From positions 1-5,079 of the forward strand of contig CAYGWP010000162.1 of the NCBI GenBank assembly GCA_964353455.1: 5,079 nucleotides of DNA, read 5' to 3'. The translations under genes were made by a program, and so were the position numbers. This DNA is from CAYGWP01 sp964353455. Lineage in GTDB: Bacteria; Planctomycetota; Phycisphaerae; FEN-1346. Shown here one piece after another: positions 1-5,079 of this stretch. Under the pieces are notes generated by a model. The model worked only from the letters and a program-made list of their open reading frames with translations, searched no databases and was not told the DNA's origin. How positions within the stretch are numbered: position 1 is the first letter of the stretch; every line of letters starts with the position of its first letter.

Positions 1-306
1 GGCAGGCGGGCGCGCCATCGGACCGGGACCCTCGGGCGGACCGCCTTGCTGGCGCATCATCGGACACATTCCGCAGCCACCCATGCCGCCCTGCCCCATG
101 CCGGGAGGACCGCCTTGCTCGCGCATCATCGGTCCCCGACCTTGCGGCGGACCGGCAGGCGGGCGCGCCATCGGACCGGGACCCTCGGGCGGACCGCCTT
201 GCTGGCGCATCATCGGACACATTCCGCAGCCACCCATGCCGCCCTGCCCCATGCCGGGAGGACCGCCTTGCTGGCGCATCATCGGGCCGCGACCTTCTGG
301 CGGACC
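1..306 (-). repeat. Two tandem 153-bp in-frame coding repeats
   Basis: Copies at 1-153 and 154-306 are directly adjacent. I count 148 of 153 identical bases, with the first 119 bases of each copy (1-119 and 154-272) identical. The differences fall at 120, 133, 136, 144 and 145 of the first copy. Only two change an amino acid, both Q/E exchanges. The period is 51 codons, so the reading frame is kept. Inside each unit a shorter element encoding MMR(Q/E)QGGPP recurs, and a degenerate partial copy precedes the array at about 307-345. The left edge cuts the array, so the copy number is unknown. Confidence 0.95.
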
Positions 307-777
307 GCCTTGCTGGCGCATCATCGGTCCCTGACCTTGCGGCGGGCCAAAGCCGCGCTCGGCGGCACCGAAGCGGAACTTCAGGTCCTCATGCTCCAGT
401 GCTCGCTCGCGCATCCGGAACTCGTTGGGCTGGTCGAGGCCCTGGGCGATCATGCCGAGGAACTCCGCCGCCTCGGGCGGGCCGATAATCACGACGGCGT
501 TGGCCGGCTCGTTGATGGCAATCGGCAGTTGCTCGAAGGCCTCGCGGATCTGCGGGTTCTGGCACAACTGCTTGATGGTGTTCAGGAACGATTCGGCGGG
601 GATGTTCTTGAACTGGATGACAAGCGGTTTCGGCGGCCGGCCTTCGGGCGGCGATCCCGGCCGAACGGCCGGACCACCGGGCGCGAACCTGGGTTCACCT
701 GCAAACGCGGTCGGCCCCGCCACGAGAGCGATGAGCGCGGCGGCGGTCACGAGGCCAAGAAGGGCTTTCCGATTCAT
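1..777 (-). CDS. Secreted protein with secretin-N-like domain and 51-residue Gly/Pro/Met CxxC repeats (3' end outside window)
   Basis: The frame is open from an ATG at 777 to the left edge, giving 259 residues with no stop. The start is fixed by a strong AGGAGGT site five bases upstream. Residues 1-26 form a signal peptide (NRK, a hydrophobic core, then an AFA cleavage motif), so export is expected. After a Pro-rich spacer (about 29-50), residues 52-115 have the pattern of a short secretin N-type domain: LVIQFKNIPAESFL, a helix, then NEPANAVVIIGPPEA and a helix ending in GLDQP. In that family this module packs against partners or copies of itself. From about residue 145 the protein is low-complexity, with MMRQQGGPP blocks organised into 51-residue units (158-208 and 209-259). 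Each unit has one CGMC pair (C184/C187 and C235/C238) and many methionines. The repeats may continue past the edge. The protein is not itself a secretin in what is visible, since no beta-barrel domain is seen. Its function is unknown; metal binding or cell-surface assembly are guesses. The gene call is firm. Confidence 0.85.
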   Translation of the reverse strand, partial: MNRKALLGLVTAAALIALVAGPTAFAGEPRFAPGGPAVRPGSPPEGRPPKPLVIQFKNIPAESFLNTIKQLCQNPQIREAFEQLPIAINEPANAVVIIGPPEAAEFLGMIAQGLDQPNEFRMRERALEHEDLKFRFGAAERGFGPPQGQGPMMRQQGGPPEGRGPMMRQQGGPPGMGQGGMGGCGMCPMMRQQGGPPEGPGPMARPPAGPPQGRGPMMREQGGPPGMGQGGMGGCGMCPMMRQQGGPPEGPGPMARPPA

Positions 778-782
778 AGTGG

Positions 783-789
783 ACCTCCT
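783..789 (-). promoter_or_regulatory. Strong Shine-Dalgarno for the repeat protein
   Basis: On the minus strand this reads AGGAGGT, a full anti-16S match, five bases before the ATG at 777. It decides the start and implies efficient translation of the secreted repeat protein. I could not identify a convincing promoter in the 145-base gap 778-922. Confidence 0.8.
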
Positions 790-922
790 GAGAAGATGTG
801 GGTACAGAGTCCAGGATACCCCGGCGCGGGCGTTCATACCATGCAAAACGCGGCGCATCGCGGGGCTATTGCCTGGAACTGGCGCAAAGGCGGATCACAG
901 CCGGCCGCAACGCGCCGGGCGC

Positions 923-1405
923 TCAGCGGTTGAGCACCTTGGGCCGTTCAAACAGGAGCGTGCCCTCGCTGCCGGTGACGAGCGTTACGCGGTCGTCCAG
1001 GATGAAGTTCGTCAGGTTTTCCCAACTGAAGCGTTCCTGGTGGTGGCGATGGTCCTCGCCGATGCGGCTGCGGAGGACGTCGTACTTGACGTCGTTCTCG
1101 GAGAGGATCTGCTCCCAGCCTGCGTTTCGTGGGTCGTCGGTGGTCCGCATGACCTCGTCGGTCTTGAAGCGGTGGAAGAACGAGCGTGGGTAGAGGCGGA
1201 ACTTGGGGCGGATGTTCGGCGGCAGGTGCTCTTCGATGTATTGATATACTTCGTCAGCCGACAGGCTGCCCACGATGACCACGTCGAACCGCATGGCCAG
1301 TTCGAGGCAGGCGTCCATGTTGAAACGCTGCTTCGTCGAGCCGTGGCGGGTCGCCGTTTTCCGCAGGGGCGCTGTGGACGTCAGAATGCCGATCGACACT
1401 TCCAT
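923..1405 (-). CDS. Unrecognised 160-residue soluble protein
   Basis: The ORF is complete, from an ATG at 1405 (GAGGT just upstream, 4-base spacing) to TGA. I do not recognise the family. The composition is that of a real folded protein: mixed charged and aromatic residues, no signal peptide, no membrane segment. Residues 28-60 look like an alpha/beta unit (a helix around DACLELAM, a strand FDVVIVGS at 40-47, then a helix around ADEVYQYIEEH). Residues 66-85 are basic and aromatic (RPKFRLYPRSFFHRF). A His cluster lies at 119-122 (HRHH), and the C-terminus is beta-rich (VTLVTGSEGTLLFERP). Met30 is a possible later start, but the SD supports Met1. It lies 72 bases downstream of the LexA-like gene and 145 bases upstream of the secreted repeat gene on the same strand. 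The opposite strand is also partly open here, but only as a by-product of GC-rich codon use. Confidence 0.7.
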   Translation of the reverse strand: MEVSIGILTSTAPLRKTATRHGSTKQRFNMDACLELAMRFDVVIVGSLSADEVYQYIEEHLPPNIRPKFRLYPRSFFHRFKTDEVMRTTDDPRNAGWEQILSENDVKYDVLRSRIGEDHRHHQERFSWENLTNFILDDRVTLVTGSEGTLLFERPKVLNR

Positions 1406-1422
1406 AGTGACCTCGTCCTGTG

Positions 1423-1439
1423 GCCCGCCCTGGGCGGGC
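1423..1439. other. GC-only inverted repeat between two minus-strand genes
   Basis: GCCCGCCC (1423-1430) and GGGCGGGC (1432-1439) are exact reverse complements around one T, giving a stem of about 7 bp with a 3-base loop. It sits in the 72-base gap between the 131-residue and 160-residue genes, about 8 bases before the SD of the latter. No T-run follows on the minus strand, so it is not a typical intrinsic terminator. It could be an RNA-processing or translation-modulating hairpin, or a chance product of GC richness. Confidence 0.45.
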
Positions 1440-1477
1440 AGCCAAGACGAAGATTTTGCCCGACTCTTGGCCCGCTG

Positions 1478-1873
1478 TCAACTCAAACTATCCTTCATGT
1501 AGCCAAGTTCCTTGACGATGGCCAGGACCTCGCTCCACGTGGGGAACGGCCGGTTGAACTTGCGCTTGTAATGGTCGATGGCCCGGACGAACTCGATTTC
1601 CTCGAGCGTCAGTTCGCCTTCCTCAACGCGCTTCTGGAACGCCTGCTGGTCCTCGATGCGGCGGAAGACGTGCCGGCGGTCGAATCCGTTCCGGCGCTCG
1701 CCGCCGGTGCGGCGGTCGGGCTGCACGCGGCGGTTCGCCCGCGCCCGGTGCTCCGCCCCGGAGTAGTTCGAGGGTCTGCCGCCGCGGCGGTCCCGGCCCG
1801 TGCGGCGGCTCCCCCCGCCGCGCTCCTCCGAGACGGCCTCGTGCAGCGTCTCAAGCAGTTCGTCATCGGGCAT
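1478..1873 (-). CDS. Small Arg-rich protein with LexA-like C-terminal helical segment
   Basis: The ORF is complete at 131 residues, from an ATG at 1873 with AGGAAGG eight bases upstream to TGA at 1478. There are three visible parts. Residues 1-18 are acidic and helical (MPDDELLETLHEAVSEE). Residues 19-72 form a Gly/Arg-rich, probably disordered linker with repeated RR pairs (23-24, 29-30, 48-49, 54-55, 60-61, 66-67, 71-72), three of them preceded by Asp. Residues 76-126 are helical, with LTLEEIEFVRAIDHY, then RPFPTWSEVL, then ELGY. That order of motifs (LT..., helix, RP-PT-xx-E, helix, LGY) resembles the N-terminal winged-helix of LexA, but with a 1-2 residue length difference and no protease domain. 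A nucleic-acid-binding role is therefore plausible but inferred. It is the first of three minus-strand genes and is divergent from the synthase-like operon, so local regulation is conceivable. No operator was identified. Confidence 0.75.
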   Translation of the reverse strand: MPDDELLETLHEAVSEERGGGSRRTGRDRRGGRPSNYSGAEHRARANRRVQPDRRTGGERRNGFDRRHVFRRIEDQQAFQKRVEEGELTLEEIEFVRAIDHYKRKFNRPFPTWSEVLAIVKELGYMKDSLS

Positions 1874-1982
1874 AGTTTCTGCCTTCCTGTGTGGGAGGAA
1901 TGCGAGGCGCCGCCAACTGGAATATCGGCCATCCGGGTCCGGAAAATCAGGCTTTCGGCCGGCCCTCCGCGGCGAAAATCTC

Positions 1983-2011
1983 TAGTCAAGCGGCCCGCCG
2001 TGCGGTACGCT
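1983..2011 (+). promoter_or_regulatory. Weak candidate sigma70-type promoter for the plus-strand operon
   Basis: TAGTCA (1983-1988, four of six matches to TTGACA) and TACGCT (2006-2011, three of six to TATAAT) are separated by 17 bases. They would start transcription about 20 bases before the GTG at 2039. The match is weak, and the motif was chosen by position in the divergent gap, so treat it as tentative. The complement of 1984-1989 reads TTGACT, but I found no matching -10 box on the minus strand. Confidence 0.22.
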
Positions 2012-2025
2012 TTCCCCACCGAATC

Positions 2026-2030
2026 GGGAG
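2026..2030 (+). promoter_or_regulatory. Shine-Dalgarno that sets a GTG start
   Basis: GGGAG, eight bases before the GTG at 2039, selects this codon as the start of the synthase-like gene. There is no in-frame ATG close by. Upstream, the same frame is open as far back as 425, but that stretch lies opposite the minus-strand genes and has no family similarity. Confidence 0.6.
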
Positions 2031-2038
2031 ACCTGGAG

Positions 2039-3046
2039 GTGAAGAAGACCATTATCGCCGCGGTGGTTGCGGGCGGACTCTTCATCGCACTGGCGGGCGT
2101 CTGGGCCGGGGCGCAGGGCGCGGCCAATTCCGAGCCGACCGTCCGCTACGACCGAGAGTCGCGCTATTACCGCATCCGCGTCGTCGATTACCCGAAAGAG
2201 GGGCGGCGGTGCCTGCACTTCTCGAAGTCGCGCGGCATCCAGTCGAGCATGATCCTGGGGGACCCCGCGCGGCTTGACCTCCAGTACTCGCTTTCCATGA
2301 CGGCCGCCCTGGCATTGCCTGTCGCGACGGCAGCCGAGGCCGGCGGCGGACCTGTCCGCAATAGCCTCGGCGGCGGCGGACGCGACGTGCTCCTGGTGGG
2401 CCTCGGCGGGGCCACCATACCGAAGTTCATCCAGAAACACTTCCCCGACGTGCGGCTGGACATCGTGGAACTCGACCCCGACGTCGTGAAGGTGTGCCAG
2501 GAATGGTTCGACTTCAAGGGCACGCCCAACACGCGGGTGATCGTGATGGACGGGCGGATGTACCTGAAGCGTTCACCCAGGCAGTACGACATCATCATGC
2601 TGGACGCCTACGCGGCCGACCGGATACCGTTCCACCTGACGACGCAGGAGTTCATCGAGTTGGCGCGGTCGCGGCTGAAGGCGGGGGGCCTGGTGGCCTC
2701 GAACCTATGGGAATCGACCGTCAACCGCTTCTACCTGGCGGAACTGCGGACGTTCCAGGTCTCGTTCCCGCAGACGTACCTATTCAAGGCGGGCGACTCC
2801 GGAAACATCATCGTATTCGGCTCCTTAGATGCCAAGCAGGTCTCGAAGGACGACTGGGCCAAGCGGGCCGAGGCCGTAACCGCCGGCAAGGACTTCGGCT
2901 TTGACCTGCCGGCCCTCATCCGCCGCGAGTACGAGCACCTGACGCCCCGCAACATCTCCGAGAAGCCGCTGACCGACGACATGGCCCCCGTGGAGACGCT
3001 GCGGCACGAGAATCCGAAATACTTCGACGAAGGCGGGCCGAAATGA
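2039..3046 (+). CDS. Spermidine-synthase-fold protein, membrane-anchored or exported (split fused MFS/spermidine synthase family)
   Basis: The gene encodes 335 residues from a GTG start. Residues 2-24 (KKT, a hydrophobic run, AGAQGA) look like a signal peptide or N-terminal anchor. The rest follows the spermidine synthase fold: N-terminal strands (YYRIRVVDY, about 43-51), then a Rossmann methyltransferase-like core. The core shows motif I VLLVGLGGA (117-125), the acidic strand end IVELDPDVV (142-150), a VIVMDGRMYL strand (167-176) and YDIIMLDAY (183-191). It then has PFHLTTQEF (197-205) and the C-terminal LTDDMAPVE typical of this group. True spermidine synthases have GGGDG in motif I and a D-x-x-D pair in the catalytic loop. 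Here motif I lacks the Asp and the loop is D189-A-Y-A192, so only the first carboxylate is kept and classical putrescine aminopropyl transfer is doubtful. A Gly-rich linker (102-114) precedes the core. The gene ends in a 4-base overlap with the membrane gene. The family match is strong; the substrate is unknown. Confidence 0.88.
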   Translation: MKKTIIAAVVAGGLFIALAGVWAGAQGAANSEPTVRYDRESRYYRIRVVDYPKEGRRCLHFSKSRGIQSSMILGDPARLDLQYSLSMTAALALPVATAAEAGGGPVRNSLGGGGRDVLLVGLGGATIPKFIQKHFPDVRLDIVELDPDVVKVCQEWFDFKGTPNTRVIVMDGRMYLKRSPRQYDIIMLDAYAADRIPFHLTTQEFIELARSRLKAGGLVASNLWESTVNRFYLAELRTFQVSFPQTYLFKAGDSGNIIVFGSLDAKQVSKDDWAKRAEAVTAGKDFGFDLPALIRREYEHLTPRNISEKPLTDDMAPVETLRHENPKYFDEGGPK

Positions 3047-3900
3047 CACGATTCCTCGCGGGCCTTCTCATCGCCGTGCTGGCCGCCGCCGCTGCCGCAA
3101 TCGGCACGCGCTACGGCCTGGCGTGGCCGACGGAGCAGGCCGCCGTGGCCGGCCTTGCCGCCGGACTGGCCGTCTCGGTAATGTTCGCCGCCCTGGGCGT
3201 ACGCTGGTCGGCCTCGGGCATGCGGTCGTCGATCCTGATGACGGTGTTCCTGGCCGGGGCGTCGCTGATGAGCCTTGAGATGGCGAGTTTCCGCCTCTCG
3301 GAACCGGTCTTCGGAAGCGACATCGCCGTCTGGGGGAGCCTTATCAGCGTCTTCCTGGGCGGCCTGGCGGTCGGGGCGATGGCCGGCGGGCGGCTGGCCG
3401 ACTGGCGCCCGGGACTGGCCAAACTCGGCGTTGTCCTCATCGCCGGCGGCGCGGTCACACTCATCATCCCCTTCTGCTGCAAGGCGGTCTTCGACTGGAC
3501 GTATCCCGGCGAAGGGGCGCCCCTGCCCGCCGAGTGGGGCACAGGCGGAGGCACCGAAGGAACACTCAACGTCTATGTGCCGCCAGACCTAAGGTGGCCG
3601 GCACTCCTGGCGGGGACGATCCTCTTCGGCATCCCGGCCACACTGCTCGGCATGGCGTCGCCGTATGCCGCGCGGCTGTTTGTGCGAGAGTTGCAGCACA
3701 TGGGCGGCGGCGTAGGGCAGGTCTATGGCATCTCGACCGTCGGCTCCATCGTCGGAACGCTCGGCACGGCGTTTTACCTCGTCTCATGGCTCGGCACGCG
3801 ATGGCTTCTGGCGGCCAACGGCATGCTGCTCGCCGCGCTCGGCATCGCGCTGGTCATAGCCGGCATCTTGCGGCGGCCGCCGACAGAAAGCCAGGCCTGA
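3043..3900 (+). CDS. Multi-pass membrane protein matching the membrane half of fused MFS/spermidine synthase proteins
   Basis: The 285-residue protein starts at an ATG inside ATGA, overlapping the upstream stop, so translation is probably coupled; only a weak AAGG lies upstream. About eight hydrophobic segments are visible: roughly 3-20, 33-52, 62-82, 95-117, 126-146, 185-207, 228-247 and 251-275. The family signature is in two blocks: GASLMSLEMASFRL with VWGSLISVFLGGLAVG and GGRLADWRP (71-123), and SPYAARL with GQVYGISTVGSIVGT (206-239). In the known fusions these blocks lie N-terminal to the synthase domain in one chain. Here they are a separate, downstream gene. A soluble loop (about 152-184, Gly/Pro-rich) lies between helices five and six. 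The protein probably docks the synthase-like partner at the membrane; transport activity is not shown. The database name 'MFS' is a label, and this half has fewer helices than a full 12-helix transporter. Confidence 0.87.
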   Translation: MTRFLAGLLIAVLAAAAAAIGTRYGLAWPTEQAAVAGLAAGLAVSVMFAALGVRWSASGMRSSILMTVFLAGASLMSLEMASFRLSEPVFGSDIAVWGSLISVFLGGLAVGAMAGGRLADWRPGLAKLGVVLIAGGAVTLIIPFCCKAVFDWTYPGEGAPLPAEWGTGGGTEGTLNVYVPPDLRWPALLAGTILFGIPATLLGMASPYAARLFVRELQHMGGGVGQVYGISTVGSIVGTLGTAFYLVSWLGTRWLLAANGMLLAALGIALVIAGILRRPPTESQA

Positions 3901-3920
3901 AGATCGGACAGGGGGAGACC

Positions 3921-5079
3921 ATGTATCCACGGATTCCTGATGCGGAGGTCGAGGCCCGGTACCATGCTGCGCGCGGCACGTATGCCGCGATGGGCATCGA
4001 CGCCGATGCCGCCATCGCGAAGGCGGCGGCCGTCCCGATATCGCTACACCCCTGGCAGGCCGATGACGTGGCGGGCTTCGAGGTGACCGCCGGGGCCATC
4101 GCGGGCGGCGGACTCCTGGCCACGGGCAATTATCCCGGCCGCGCTAGTAGCGGCGATGAACTCCGCCAGGACCTCGATAAGGTCATGACGCTCGTGCCCG
4201 GCGCGCACAGGGTCAATCTCCACGCTTTCTACGCCGAGACCGAAGGGAAGGCCGTCGAGCGCGACCAACTCGACGTGAAACACTTCGCCCGCTGGATTGC
4301 CTGGGCGAAAGAGCGGCGGATCGGCCTGGACTTTAACCCCACCTTCTTCTCGCATCCGAAGGCCGCAAGCGGCATGACCCTTTCGCACGCCGACGCCGAG
4401 GTCCGCCAGTTCTGGGTCCGCCACGGCATCGGCAGCCGGCAGATCGCCGAGGCGATCGCACGCGACACCGGCAGCCCGTGCGTCAACAATTTCTGGATAC
4501 CCGACGGCCTGAAGGACTCGCCGGCCGACCGCTGGGGTCCGCGGCGGCGGCTGAAGGCGGCACTCGATGAAATCCTCGCCGAGGACCTCGGCATCGACCG
4601 GCGGCTGTGCATAGATGCCGTTGAGGGGAAACTCTTCGGCCTGGGCAGCGAGGACTACGTCGTCGGCTCGCACGAGTTCTATGCCGCATACGCGCTCTCG
4701 AAGGGGCTGGTACTGTGCCTCGACATGGGGCACTTCCACCCGACCGAGATGGTCCACGATAAACTCTCCGCGTTCCTCCAGTTCCACAAGCGGCTGCTCT
4801 TGCACGTCTCGCGGCCGATCCGCTGGGACTCCGACCACGTGGTCGTCTTCGATGACGACCTGCGGGCGATGTTCCTGGAACTTGCCCGCGGCGGGGCGAT
4901 GGAACGGGTGTTCGTCGCGCTGGATTACTTCGACCCGAGCATCAACCGCATTGCCGCGTACATCATCGGCGCGCGGAGCACGCGGAAGGCCATCCTGTAC
5001 GCCATGCTTGACCCGTCGCGTCAACTGGCGGACCTGGAGGCGGCGGGCAAGGGCGCCCAGAAACTCGCCCTCATGGAGG
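3921..5079 (+). CDS. rhaA: L-rhamnose isomerase (3' end outside window)
   Basis: The enzyme interconverts L-rhamnose and L-rhamnulose in the cytoplasm, the first step of the phosphorylating rhamnose pathway, using Mn2+ or a similar divalent metal. The ATG at 3921 has GGGGGAG upstream and lies 20 bases after the membrane gene. The visible 386 residues align along their whole length with E. coli RhaA (419 residues, from memory), so only about 30 C-terminal residues are missing. Conserved blocks include HPWQADDVAGFE (43-54), ATGNYPG (67-73), LDFNPTFFSHP (136-146) and NFWIPDGLKD (190-199). They continue with IDAVEGKLFG (231-240), DMGHFHPTE (268-276), WDSDHVV (302-308) and LDYFDPSINRIAA (334-346). 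The metal-binding acids and histidines expected in the last four blocks (E235, D268, H271/H273, D303/D305, D335) are present. No frameshift or missing residue is seen, so it should be active. The usual partners rhaB and rhaD are not in the window. The reverse strand is open for 326 codons opposite this gene, as an artefact of codon bias. Confidence 0.97.
   Translation, partial: MYPRIPDAEVEARYHAARGTYAAMGIDADAAIAKAAAVPISLHPWQADDVAGFEVTAGAIAGGGLLATGNYPGRASSGDELRQDLDKVMTLVPGAHRVNLHAFYAETEGKAVERDQLDVKHFARWIAWAKERRIGLDFNPTFFSHPKAASGMTLSHADAEVRQFWVRHGIGSRQIAEAIARDTGSPCVNNFWIPDGLKDSPADRWGPRRRLKAALDEILAEDLGIDRRLCIDAVEGKLFGLGSEDYVVGSHEFYAAYALSKGLVLCLDMGHFHPTEMVHDKLSAFLQFHKRLLLHVSRPIRWDSDHVVVFDDDLRAMFLELARGGAMERVFVALDYFDPSINRIAAYIIGARSTRKAILYAMLDPSRQLADLEAAGKGAQKLALME

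Noticed and set aside
1..306. CRISPR-like or satellite array
   Set aside because: The repeats are directly adjacent, without spacers, have a 51-codon period and lie within an open protein frame.
778..922. Promoter or terminator in the gap before the secreted repeat gene
   Set aside because: TTGCAT and TATCCT can be found on the minus strand, but about 22 bases apart, which is too far. No stem followed by a T-run is visible.
46..933. Plus-strand ORFs made of His/Arg/Leu/Pro repeats
   Set aside because: These are the antisense reading of the 153-bp repeats of the minus-strand secreted gene, which has a signal peptide, a domain and a strong SD.
425..2038. In-frame upstream extension of the synthase-like gene giving an 873-residue plus-strand ORF
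   Set aside because: It runs opposite the minus-strand genes, has an unnatural composition and no family similarity. The GTG at 2039 has an SD and begins the recognisable protein.
1609..2127. Minus-strand ORF of 172 residues overlapping the Arg-rich gene and the divergent gap
   Set aside because: Its Ala/Arg/Thr/Ser-rich low-complexity translation is a frame shadow. The 1478-1873 frame has the SD and folded-protein composition.
2039..3046. Annotation as true spermidine synthase (speE)
   Set aside because: The GGGDG and D-x-x-D motifs are not intact, and the N-terminal hydrophobic segment and neighbouring membrane gene place it in the uncharacterised fused-type family.
4044..5024. 326-residue minus-strand ORF opposite rhaA
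   Set aside because: It is the complement of an unmistakable rhaA. Long antisense frames arise from high-GC third positions, and there is no SD or recognisable domain.

Overview
The window is GC-rich, with gene-dense coding on both strands. I see no RNA gene, CRISPR array, insertion sequence or phage gene. The organism is most likely a free-living Gram-negative-type bacterium: the genes use Shine-Dalgarno sites, one product has a clear Sec-type signal peptide, and an L-rhamnose catabolic gene is present. The small orphan proteins and the GC-rich style resemble Planctomycetes/PVC or related environmental genomes. That is an impression only, since no marker gene is present.

Layout: three genes lie on the minus strand in the left 1.9 kb. 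In transcription order they are a 131-residue protein with an arginine-rich linker and a LexA-like C-terminal helical segment (1478-1873), a 160-residue unrecognised protein (923-1405), and a secreted protein (1-777) that runs off the left edge. The secreted protein joins a short secretin-N-like domain to nearly identical 51-residue Gly/Pro/Met repeats, each with a CxxC. A divergent intergenic region of 165 bases (1874-2038) separates them from the plus-strand genes.

The plus strand carries a tight three-gene cluster: a spermidine-synthase-fold protein with an N-terminal hydrophobic segment (2039-3046), a membrane protein overlapping it by 4 bases (3043-3900), and rhaA for L-rhamnose isomerase starting 20 bases later (3921 to the right edge, lacking roughly the last 30 residues). 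The first two proteins correspond to the two halves of the family annotated as fused MFS/spermidine synthase. Here they are separate genes in the reverse of the usual fusion order.

How they work together: the 4-base overlap strongly implies that the enzyme-like and membrane halves are translationally coupled and probably form one complex. The 20-base gap to rhaA suggests the same transcript, although no known pathway links this family to rhamnose use. The minus-strand genes may or may not be one transcript; their gaps are 72 and 145 bases. The most interesting points are the split, order-reversed synthase/membrane pair with an altered active site, its coupling to rhaA, and the repeat protein with CxxC modules.
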